NCBI RefSeq assembly: GCF_001436415.1
Contig: NZ_AYZB01000003.1
Location: forward strand, 62,001-126,000
Direction of reading: 5' to 3'
DNA from: Latilactobacillus graminis DSM 20719
GTDB lineage: Bacteria > Bacillota > Bacilli > Lactobacillales > Lactobacillaceae
DNA: 64,000 nt
Shown: positions 37,100-46,567 of the stretch, in pieces
Numbering within the stretch: position 1 is the stretch's first letter
Layout: each line of letters begins with the position of its first letter
The notes under the pieces: generated by a model
What the model was told of the DNA's origin: nothing
Database searches by the model: none
What the model saw: only the letters and a program-made list of their open reading frames with translations
Program-made: the position numbers and the translations under genes

Positions 37100-39286
37100 A
37101 TGCAAATCACACCCATTGATACACGCGTAGGTACTCAAAGTAAATACCGCTTCTCAAACGGCAATACATTGCCCTTGACTGGCACACCCTTTGCAATGAA
37201 TTATTTCACCGTTCAAAATAACGGGACTGAAGGCAGTTGGTTTTTTGATCCACAATCCAGACGCTTTGAAGGTTTTCGACTCACTCACCAACCGAGTCCT
37301 TGGGTGGGCGATTTCCAACATTTACAAATTCTCCCCATTAATCGCATGACGACTCGAATTAACGATTTTGCAGGATCGTTTGACTATCAACGCGCTACTT
37401 TTTCACCAAGCCGCATCGCACTTCACGATAATCGCTACCATATTGATAGCGAGCTCACAGCTTCCACATATGGTGCTGTTATTCGTAGTCGTTACGAACA
37501 GCATGCGGCCGGCGTTCAATTCGAATTACCCGGTAAGTTTGAATTAACCTTATTTAAACACGATATCGTTGGCTGGATTTCCAACTTCTCCGAATGTGAA
37601 GATCCAGATTTTAAAATGTACATTGCATTGCATTTTTCACAAGCGCTTGATTTAGCCGCTACCCATCTTTATACAATCAATTGTGACCCAATCACCGTTA
37701 CCGAATTAACTCATCTAGCTGGGCAGGACGCACGTTTATGCGTCTTCTTTAATAGTGCTGAGAATGAACTACAACTCGCCACTTCTTTCATCTCAGTTGA
37801 ACAAGCACAATTAAACCTACAACGACAACTGCCAAAACAATTTGATCAACAGCTGACTGAGGCGAATCAGAGTTGGCATCATTACTTGAACCGCATTGTT
37901 GTCGATGATGTGCAACATTCCGAACGCGTCCAGATGTTCTACACGATGCTCTATCGCCTCTTTCTCTTCCCACAAAAGTTCTATGAATTAGATACCCAGC
38001 AACAACCCGTCCACTATGATACAAAAGCACGGATGGTCCGTTCAGGCGTACTCTATACCAATAATGGTTTCTGGGACACCTATAAGACTGTCTATCCATT
38101 CTATTCAATCATCGCGCCAGAAATTTTAACTGAAATGTTACACGGTTTTTTAAACAGTTATAATGAAACCGGATTCTTACCAAAATGGCTGTCACCTGAC
38201 GAACGCGGAATGATGCCCGGCACATTAATTGATGCTGTCATCGCCGATGCTGCCAGCAAGAGTCTCCTATCACAAACTGATTTATCGCATTTCCTAGAAG
38301 CAATGCTGACTGGCGCCACCGTTCAAAGTCCTGACTCAAAATACGGCCGGCGGGGTACTGAAGACTATCTTAAATACGGATACGTCCCCAATACCCACGA
38401 CGAAAGTGTCAATCACACGCTTGATTACGCCTACAGTGACTATTGCATCTCGGTTGTCGCAGAGCAGTTAGGCAAGCCCGAATTAGCCCAAAAATACCGG
38501 AAAAACGCCCTTAACTATCGGCATTTATTCGATTCAGACACCCAATTTATTCGTGCTAAAGATCCCGCGGGTCATTTCCAAGCCAACTTCTCAGCCACTG
38601 AATGGGGTAACGGTTACGCTGAAGGCAGTGCTTGGCAAAACGGGTTTGCCGTCTATCAAGATATCGCTGGACTTGCTCAACTACACGGCGGGCAGCAATC
38701 CTTCTATCAAAAGCTTGTCACATTAGTTAATACTCCACCCATTTTCGAAGTCGGGAGTTATGGCTTTGAAATTCACGAAATGACTGAAATGAATGCTTTG
38801 AATTTCGGCCAACTCGCCATTTCCAATCAGCCTAGTTTTCACATCCCATATTTATTCACCTATGTTGATCATCCAGAAATGACGCAACTACTGGTTAAAC
38901 AATTATTAATGACCGCCTTTACAGACCGCCCCGACGGCCTGCCTGGTGATGAAGATAACGGGTCAATGGCTGGCTGGTATGTCCTATCGGCACTTGGCTT
39001 TTATCCAGTGACCCCAGGGAGTACCGAATATATTTTGGGTATGCCATTGTTTGACAAGGTAACACTCAAATTACCTGATAATAAACAGTTTGTGATTGAG
39101 GCCAAACAAAACGTCGATCATCACTTATTCGTTAAAGACTGGTTAGTCAATCAACAATCCTACACCTTACCATTTATCACGCATCAAACATTAATGGCTG
39201 GTGGTACTCTAACTGCTAACTTAGGATTAGCACCTAGTTTGACTAAGCCAACAAAAATGCCATTTTCAATTAGTATCAATAATTAA
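37100..39286 (+). CDS. Glycoside hydrolase family 92 alpha-1,2-mannosidase
   Basis: A 728-residue calcium-dependent alpha-mannosidase. Family stretches: NNGFWDTYKTVYPFYSIIAP, YAEGSAWQNGFAVYQD, and the C-terminal GLPGDEDNGSMAGWYVLSAL with catalytic acidic residues. It lacks the secretion signal found on many Bacteroidetes members, so it acts in the cytoplasm. GAGGAGG lies upstream of the ATG. It is co-transcribed with its regulator and followed by a terminator. Confidence 0.92.
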   Translation: MQITPIDTRVGTQSKYRFSNGNTLPLTGTPFAMNYFTVQNNGTEGSWFFDPQSRRFEGFRLTHQPSPWVGDFQHLQILPINRMTTRINDFAGSFDYQRATFSPSRIALHDNRYHIDSELTASTYGAVIRSRYEQHAAGVQFELPGKFELTLFKHDIVGWISNFSECEDPDFKMYIALHFSQALDLAATHLYTINCDPITVTELTHLAGQDARLCVFFNSAENELQLATSFISVEQAQLNLQRQLPKQFDQQLTEANQSWHHYLNRIVVDDVQHSERVQMFYTMLYRLFLFPQKFYELDTQQQPVHYDTKARMVRSGVLYTNNGFWDTYKTVYPFYSIIAPEILTEMLHGFLNSYNETGFLPKWLSPDERGMMPGTLIDAVIADAASKSLLSQTDLSHFLEAMLTGATVQSPDSKYGRRGTEDYLKYGYVPNTHDESVNHTLDYAYSDYCISVVAEQLGKPELAQKYRKNALNYRHLFDSDTQFIRAKDPAGHFQANFSATEWGNGYAEGSAWQNGFAVYQDIAGLAQLHGGQQSFYQKLVTLVNTPPIFEVGSYGFEIHEMTEMNALNFGQLAISNQPSFHIPYLFTYVDHPEMTQLLVKQLLMTAFTDRPDGLPGDEDNGSMAGWYVLSALGFYPVTPGSTEYILGMPLFDKVTLKLPDNKQFVIEAKQNVDHHLFVKDWLVNQQSYTLPFITHQTLMAGGTLTANLGLAPSLTKPTKMPFSISINN

Positions 39287-39317
39287 AAAAAAACGCCCTC
39301 TTAAGGACGTTTTTTTA
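39285..39317. terminator. Bidirectional terminator
   Basis: AAAACGCCCTCTTAAGGACGTTTT forms a short stem with A-run and T-run on the two sides, between convergent GH92 and antiterminator genes. Confidence 0.75.
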
Positions 39318-40151
39318 ATGCTGGTTACGTTCGATATGAACGATTAGATAGATAAGTTCCTCTTCTGTGATTGTTAATTGATACTTACGATCAATAAATT
39401 TTACGATTAAATCCGCAATCTGTGTCGCTTCAGGATATTTCTGTCGTAAGTGTTGATTCATAAAGGCATCACTACCCGTCAGTTGTTGATTACTCAATAA
39501 TCGTTCCGCAAAAAATTTAATATGCGTTATTAAGCGTTGATAACTAATCGATCCTGTTTGAATTTTATTCTTAACTTGATACCGGATTAAACTAACAACA
39601 TCATCCACCAATGCGGTCACTTTCATACTATCGTAATCATTAATGCCCTCTTTTTCTGCATTAATAATATGAAAAGCAATATTAGCAATTTCTTCTTTAG
39701 GCAAAGTCACGCTAAACTTTTCATTAATTAGCCGGACTGCAAACTCACCAATTCTAAATTCTTCAGGGTAATAATTCTGCACTTCCCAATACAATTTATT
39801 CTGAATGTGCATCCCATTCGATAATCGTTGTAGTGCAAAGTTAATATGATCCATTAGTGTAAACGTCAATCCAGCATTTAGTTTTTGCTTCAATTGCTGT
39901 CTTGCATATTGATTAATCTGTCCCGTTACTTCGATCACTTCATTCGGCATTTCTTCAAGTAATGCCATGATCTGCTTTAGCTGTGGGGCTGCCACAGGCA
40001 CAAACCATTGATTGCCAATGTCATCTTCAACTTGCATCCCTGGCTTTTTACCATAACCAATCCCCTTCCCAAGAATGATGAGTTCTGCATCTTGCGCATC
40101 TGTTGCCAAGACAACACTTGAATTTAACACTTTCTTGATTGTCAGGTCCAT
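39315..40151 (-). CDS. BglG/LicT-type transcriptional antiterminator
   Basis: A 278-residue protein with an N-terminal RNA-binding CAT domain (MDLTIKKVLNSSVVLA, GKGIGYGKKPGMQV) and two PTS regulation domains with the conserved His residues (MDHINFAL, LIVHIERN). PTS phosphorylation sets its dimer state and RNA binding. Its target is the hairpin region at 43455-43528 upstream of the PTS gene, so it controls its own operon, of which it is the last gene. Confidence 0.93.
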   Translation of the reverse strand: MDLTIKKVLNSSVVLATDAQDAELIILGKGIGYGKKPGMQVEDDIGNQWFVPVAAPQLKQIMALLEEMPNEVIEVTGQINQYARQQLKQKLNAGLTFTLMDHINFALQRLSNGMHIQNKLYWEVQNYYPEEFRIGEFAVRLINEKFSVTLPKEEIANIAFHIINAEKEGINDYDSMKVTALVDDVVSLIRYQVKNKIQTGSISYQRLITHIKFFAERLLSNQQLTGSDAFMNQHLRQKYPEATQIADLIVKFIDRKYQLTITEEELIYLIVHIERNQH

Positions 40152-40170
40152 TTACGCAATTCTCCCTTAA

Positions 40171-41640
<1,470 letters not shown>

Positions 41641-43440
41641 TTAAGCCATTACTGGTGGTAAATCAACGCCTTGTTCACTCGAATTAGTCACAATCATCAT
41701 GACGGTTGGATCAAACCCCGCTGCTTTAATTTGGGCTAAATCAAACTTCAAGAGCACATCGCCTTGTTTAACCGGTTGTCCTGTTTGCACTTGAGCATCA
41801 AAATATTTGCCTGCCAACTGTACTGTATCCAGTCCAACATGAAATAATATTTCTGCACCGCCGGCCGTCTTTAACCCCAATGCGTGCTGTGTTTCATACA
41901 CCATCATGATTTCACCGTCGCTTGGTGCCAGTAATTCACCACTATCTGGGATAACTGCAATCCCATCACCTAAAACACCGCTCGAAAAAACATTATCATT
42001 TACTGCTGTTAATGCAATTACTTGACCAGAAATTGGCGTAGCTAATACCTCTGAACCAACAACATGCATTGCTTTTTGACCATTATCTACGGTCGTTTTT
42101 TTATCTTGCCATAAGATCAATCCCAATATAAATGAAAGTACAAGCGAGATTGCAAAGCCCCATAAAGCATGTACTAAGTTAGCGGCGTTAGCTTTATCAA
42201 CAAACAACGTCATACTAGCGAGTCCTGGTCCAACTACTGCAAATGCTTTTAGCCCAACAAACCCAACATATGCCCCACCAACTAAACTGCTGGCCATCAC
42301 ACTAAACATTGCCCGCTTATTCTGTAATGTAATCCCGTAAAGTGCTGGTTCCGTAATACCAAATAAAGCCGAAATACCGGCCGAAATCGCCGTTGCTCGC
42401 ATTGCTTTATCTTTTGTTTTAATGGCAATTGCAAAGCAAGTGCCACTTTCCGAGATATTATGTGCTAACGAAGCCGGAATATAAAGTAATTCACTTTTAA
42501 CGCTACTCATGGCTGAGACAACATATGGAATCATTGCCTTATGCATCCCGGTCGCTACCATAAATGGCAAAACCGCTGCTAGTAATGCTGTTGCCACCCA
42601 CCCAAAATGGCTAAATAAAAATAGGATGACTGCCGTGAACCCTTCACCAAAAATATACCCTGCTGGTCCAAGCACTAATAAAGTAACTGGTACCGCAATT
42701 GCCATACATAGTAATGGTACAAAGAAAATCCGAATCGCTTTAGGACAGTATTTAGTAATATATTTTTCTAAAACTGCGTAGAATGATACACATAAAATCG
42801 CCGGAAACACTTGTGATGCGTATGTAATGTTCCGGACTGGCAAGCTCATAAATTGCATCCCAGCAGTTAATGCCGTCGTCATATCCGGAAGCAACAATGC
42901 AGCGACCGTTGATACTGCTACTAAGACATTAACCTTTAATTTCTGTGCCGTTGTAATCGCCACTAGTATCGGCAAGAAATAAAGGGGAGCGGTTCCAATA
43001 AATGTTAAAATTTGATAAGTCGAACTTTTATCACTCATCCACCCTAACATGGCAAACAACATTAATAGCGACTTCAGAATCCCACCACCAGCAATAGCCG
43101 GTACTAACGGTTGGAAAATACCAATAATAAAATCAAGTATTACTTGTGTCCATTTTTGTTGATTCTGACCCTGATTAACATCCAGCACACCTAATGTAGC
43201 ATTTACCGCATCAAACATTTCAACAACATCATTACCAATGATAACTTGGCATTGACCAGTTGCAATGACTGCCCCTAACACACCCGGTATTTTCTTTAAG
43301 GCCTTTAAATCAGCCTGATCAAAATTTGCTAATGTAAACCGTAACCGTGTCGAACAATGAATAAGTCCGGTCACGTTTTGTTTACCACCAACTGCTTTAA
43401 TAATTGCCTTTGCACTTGTTTGATAATCCGTCATGATCAT
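41641..43440 (-). CDS. Beta-glucoside PTS transporter subunit EIIBCA
   Basis: A 599-residue three-domain permease. EIIB lies at 1-90 with the phosphocysteine in GLIHCSTRLRFTL; EIIC spans about 105-445 with ten or so membrane segments; EIIA is the last 140 residues with the phosphohistidine in EILFHVGLDTVQL. The start is at MIMTDYQ or two codons later at MTDYQ. First gene of the operon behind an antitermination leader. Confidence 0.95.
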   Translation of the reverse strand: MIMTDYQTSAKAIIKAVGGKQNVTGLIHCSTRLRFTLANFDQADLKALKKIPGVLGAVIATGQCQVIIGNDVVEMFDAVNATLGVLDVNQGQNQQKWTQVILDFIIGIFQPLVPAIAGGGILKSLLMLFAMLGWMSDKSSTYQILTFIGTAPLYFLPILVAITTAQKLKVNVLVAVSTVAALLLPDMTTALTAGMQFMSLPVRNITYASQVFPAILCVSFYAVLEKYITKYCPKAIRIFFVPLLCMAIAVPVTLLVLGPAGYIFGEGFTAVILFLFSHFGWVATALLAAVLPFMVATGMHKAMIPYVVSAMSSVKSELLYIPASLAHNISESGTCFAIAIKTKDKAMRATAISAGISALFGITEPALYGITLQNKRAMFSVMASSLVGGAYVGFVGLKAFAVVGPGLASMTLFVDKANAANLVHALWGFAISLVLSFILGLILWQDKKTTVDNGQKAMHVVGSEVLATPISGQVIALTAVNDNVFSSGVLGDGIAVIPDSGELLAPSDGEIMMVYETQHALGLKTAGGAEILFHVGLDTVQLAGKYFDAQVQTGQPVKQGDVLLKFDLAQIKAAGFDPTVMMIVTNSSEQGVDLPPVMA

Positions 43441-43454
43441 CCCTCCTAGAAATT

Positions 43455-43528
43455 AAAAAAGGACCCAAAGATACACCCATATCATGGCGTTATCTTCGGA
43501 TCCTGCCTGCACAACCAGTTACATGTCC
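43455..43528 (-). promoter_or_regulatory. Ribonucleic antiterminator (RAT) and overlapping leader terminator
   Basis: On the minus strand, 43528-43498 reads GGACATGTAACTGG, GTTG, TGCAGGCAGGATCC, close to the BglG/LicT target consensus. It overlaps the 5' arm of a terminator (43504-43455) in which AGGATCCGAAGATA pairs with TATCTTTGGGTCCT followed by a T-run. The overlap is the classical mutually exclusive arrangement, regulated by the antiterminator at 39.3 kb. Confidence 0.85.
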
Positions 43529-43554
43529 ATTAAATATATTTAACTTAAATTCAT

Positions 43555-43568
43555 TGTAAGCGTTTTAC
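43555..43568. promoter_or_regulatory. cre-like site before the PTS operon
   Basis: TGTAAGCGTTTTAC matches 12 of 14 cre positions, upstream of the RAT leader. Confidence 0.45.
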
Positions 43569-43600
43569 CCTTGAATGTCAAACCTTTATTTATTTACTTT

Positions 43601-43624
43601 TATTTATGATAAGGCGATCCCTAA
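43601..43624. repeat. Third att-like copy of the rlmH 3' end
   Basis: Matches 55211-55234 at 21 of 24 positions. On the minus strand it reads GGATCGCCTTATCATAAATAA, which encodes Gly-Ser-Pro-Tyr-His-Lys-stop, the same C-terminal residues as RlmH, with synonymous codon changes. It lies 24 bases outside the left direct repeat, in the same orientation. It is best read as the scar of an earlier or tandem insertion at the same site. Confidence 0.7.
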
Positions 43625-43648
43625 CGTAAAACAGATTAATAGTTATTA

Positions 43649-43669
43649 ATCTACCTATTTGTGATACGG
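43649..43669. repeat. attL, 21-bp direct repeat (distal end of element)
   Basis: Identical to 55204-55224. The minus strand reads CCGTATCACAAATAG at its centre, encoding Pro-Tyr-His-Lys-stop; with the preceding AGT it restores Ser-Pro-Tyr-His-Lys. Confidence 0.85.
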
Positions 43670-43721
43670 ACTTACATCACGATTGTAAATTAAGATAGAA
43701 ACTAGGCTTTTACGTTCAAAT

Positions 43722-45476
43722 TTATATCTTCCAAATCTCATCAAACGCTATACGGGCAAGCTTTTCTGTCCTATTTGTAATATCTTCAGCTGTCCATTCT
43801 TCTTTCGTACTGTTATCTTCCAAAAATTTCTTAACAACCATATAATCTGATTCAGCTAATATTTGTTTCTTTTCTTGAAACAGCTTGGCACCCATCTTAC
43901 TATTTAATTCTTGTCCCAATGGTAATAGATTCCCTATTTGGCCACCATTTTCTACTTTTTCTACTTGCGGAGCAATGTGATCCAGACTCATTTTGTACAT
44001 TTTTAATTCATTCGTATCTCGATAACTATTTTCAAATTTTCTGAAAATATACTGTATTAATTTTTTATCTCTAGTTACTTCATCTAGAAAAATTAATTTT
44101 TCAAATCCATTTTTAAATTGAATATAGGTTGGCTTTTTCTTTCCAATATCTATTCCAAGATCATCAATAATTTTACTCGTATCAGCCTTATTTTTAGCCA
44201 CTCTAATTTTTTTTGCATATTTTGCCATTAATGATTCAATCCATGATGGATTTCCTTTTGAAAGTTTCACTAAAAAATGCATATTTTCTAGTATACCAAA
44301 TGCTTTACGAAATTTAGCACCACTAATCAGCCCTCTATTCTCAATCAATGATAAAATTAAAGATCTAGATTGCTTATTATTCAATATGTGCATAAGATCA
44401 AGCGCTTGATATATTTCTTTATCATTAAGGTCCGGCCAGTCTTCCAACATTGGAACTGCAATTTTAATATAAACATCCGCAGATTTTTTTAACTTATCTA
44501 TAAATCCAGTATAGGCTTTTCTATTTTGAGGAATTTCTTTCAAAAATCGTTCATATAGTTTAGATGCTGGAACACCACTGTAATTTGAAATCCAAAAATG
44601 CCTATAGAAGTCCCCAATTTTTACCAGCTCTGACCTAGAATATACTTTCTTCCTTAGTGCTTTCCAATCTTCTTTGGTTTTATCAATAGGACTTTCACTG
44701 TCTAATGTTTGAAATATTTTATTCTTAATAAGATCTATAGGCTCTAAATCTTTTCCTTTTGCATTTAAGGTTTCAAATATAATATTTGCAGTATCTTTAT
44801 CTGGTACAATAATTTGAATTACAGATAACGCTAAGAGTTGATCTCTCAGTGCCTTTAAAAGTTCGACATACCCTATATCATTTATATACTTAATTTCTTC
44901 TGCATTTCTCTCTTTTTTAAATATCTTTCTTAGTTTCTTTTCACTTAATACATCTTGATAATATTTATATGCATTTAAAAGACGTACCTCTTCTTCAGTT
45001 TCAGGATCGCGCTGATCTCTCTTATCAACCTTTGACTGTATACGTGTTTGAAAAAAAGGTTTAGGAGATTCATTTCTAAGTCTAAAAACAGGAGCTCCAT
45101 CATTATTCTGGAATTCAACATACTCATGAACCTGATCGGATAAAACTTCTTTTTTTTGTTCATCAAATAACTGTGTAAGTACTGAAAATAATATTGTTAT
45201 AGTTGTCAACCTCTGTTGACCATCAACTACTAACAATTGCTTTGAAGACTGCCTATTATCAACAAGAACTAGAGAACCTATAAAATAATTTCCTACGTCT
45301 AGTTTTTTATTATTTCCTATAGCAATATTTGCAACTACATCCTCTAAAAGAGCCAATAATTCATTATCTTCCCAAGAATATTCTCTTTGAAATCTAGGAA
45401 TTACATACTCTGTCTTAATTGACAATACATCATCAATACTAGTTGGACCTGCAGTCATCTTAATATTTTCAGCCAC
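43722..45476 (-). CDS. DUF262/DUF1524 protein, GmrSD/SspE-type nuclease
   Basis: A 584-residue protein with the two domains of GmrSD-like modification-dependent enzymes. The N-terminal DUF262 (ParB/sulfiredoxin-like NTPase) has PRFQREYSW at 27-35 and DGQQRLTTI at 85-93. The C-terminal DUF1524 HNH-type nuclease has LDHIAPQ at 498-504 and IGNLLPL at 514-520, followed by LNSKMGAK. The frame is complete with a GTG start at 45476 behind AAAGGAG. It follows the methyltransferase by 22 bases, so the two are one operon. Known relatives restrict glucosylated or phosphorothioated DNA; pairing with an adenine methylase suggests a modification-linked phage defence. Confidence 0.85.
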   Translation of the reverse strand: MAENIKMTAGPTSIDDVLSIKTEYVIPRFQREYSWEDNELLALLEDVVANIAIGNNKKLDVGNYFIGSLVLVDNRQSSKQLLVVDGQQRLTTITILFSVLTQLFDEQKKEVLSDQVHEYVEFQNNDGAPVFRLRNESPKPFFQTRIQSKVDKRDQRDPETEEEVRLLNAYKYYQDVLSEKKLRKIFKKERNAEEIKYINDIGYVELLKALRDQLLALSVIQIIVPDKDTANIIFETLNAKGKDLEPIDLIKNKIFQTLDSESPIDKTKEDWKALRKKVYSRSELVKIGDFYRHFWISNYSGVPASKLYERFLKEIPQNRKAYTGFIDKLKKSADVYIKIAVPMLEDWPDLNDKEIYQALDLMHILNNKQSRSLILSLIENRGLISGAKFRKAFGILENMHFLVKLSKGNPSWIESLMAKYAKKIRVAKNKADTSKIIDDLGIDIGKKKPTYIQFKNGFEKLIFLDEVTRDKKLIQYIFRKFENSYRDTNELKMYKMSLDHIAPQVEKVENGGQIGNLLPLGQELNSKMGAKLFQEKKQILAESDYMVVKKFLEDNSTKEEWTAEDITNRTEKLARIAFDEIWKI

Positions 45477-45498
45477 TTACCATTACTCCTTTTTTAAG

Positions 45499-46374
45499 TT
45501 ACCAAGTCAATAAAAGTTTATCATTGACACTTTTATATTGTTTACTTCTCCCACCATTTTGAAGCCTATCTATCATAGATTTACCTACATCTATAACTAT
45601 ATCTCTTTCAAATAACCCTCTAGGTGGTTCAACAACTTCTCCGTCCTTACTTAAACTATTTAAAGATACCATTACTCTTACATTTCTAGCCTTTGCATCT
45701 TCAATTTTATCCCATAAATCTTCTAGCAAGAATGCTTGTGCTCCATATAGGATGGTCTGACTATGTGTATATGGTGGATCACAATATATTAAATCACCTT
45801 CTCGAGCTCTCAAAAAACTTTCCTCAAAACTCTCTTGTCGAAAATTCGTATTAACGTCTGTTAATATATCATGCCATATATCAACTCTTTGGCTTAATGT
45901 TCCTGTTGATATCGGTGTATGTGGCCCGATCGGAGTACTCATAAATCCATCATCTTTTCTGAATCTTATTATTGCAGAATATGCAGACCTAGATACGTAA
46001 AAAAAATCTAGCGGATTCCCTGTGTTATTGTACGAATCAATAGCTTTCTGGTATGCTATCTTCCTATCATCTTTAGCCAAATCACTCCAATATGCATATC
46101 TATCGACTAACAAATCAGGTGAATTCTTAACAATATTAAAAATATCCACTACTGGAGTCATTATATCTGAACCATTCAATGACTCAAAGTGTTTATTAAA
46201 TTCATAAACATTAGAAGAGTAATACGCTAAATGTCCTAGAACAGCCCCACTCCCTAAAAATGGTTCATAATAATTTTGAATATCATCAGGCATATATGAT
46301 ATTATTTCATCTGCAAATCTATGTTTATTACCAACCCACTTAAATAGCTGTGGCAATTTCTTTATTTTATTCAT
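45499..46374 (-). CDS. DNA adenine methyltransferase, D12 class (Dam/DpnIIA-like)
   Basis: A 291-residue N6-adenine methyltransferase. FKWVGNK at 11-17 and EPFLGSGA at 37-44 are the start and SAM-binding motif I; FRKDDGFMSTPIG is the conserved middle; DPPYTHS at 199-205 is the catalytic motif IV. Recognition sequence is unknown; GATC would be typical of the Dam group. AGAGG stands before the ATG. It is the first gene of the cargo operon and very AT-rich, unlike the flanking chromosome. Confidence 0.9.
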   Translation of the reverse strand: MNKIKKLPQLFKWVGNKHRFADEIISYMPDDIQNYYEPFLGSGAVLGHLAYYSSNVYEFNKHFESLNGSDIMTPVVDIFNIVKNSPDLLVDRYAYWSDLAKDDRKIAYQKAIDSYNNTGNPLDFFYVSRSAYSAIIRFRKDDGFMSTPIGPHTPISTGTLSQRVDIWHDILTDVNTNFRQESFEESFLRAREGDLIYCDPPYTHSQTILYGAQAFLLEDLWDKIEDAKARNVRVMVSLNSLSKDGEVVEPPRGLFERDIVIDVGKSMIDRLQNGGRSKQYKSVNDKLLLTW

Positions 46375-46567
46375 CTAAATACCTCTTTACACTTTCTATA
46401 GTTTATCATAATTTAGATTAGGTAATTTCTATTTATTTATATTTATTTCCAAAAATATAGAATTTATTATTTTCCATAAAAACCCGATTTCCCGCCATAT
46501 TTTCAAAAGATGTCATCTTTTATCTGGTCTTTTGATTTTTCTTTATTATGTGATATTTTTTATTTTT
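46375..46567. other. AT-rich gap upstream of the methyltransferase operon
   Basis: A strongly AT-rich 193-base stretch that must carry the promoter of the cargo operon. Several poly-T and TATTTA-like runs occur; no single promoter can be picked with confidence. No gene is visible. Confidence 0.4.
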
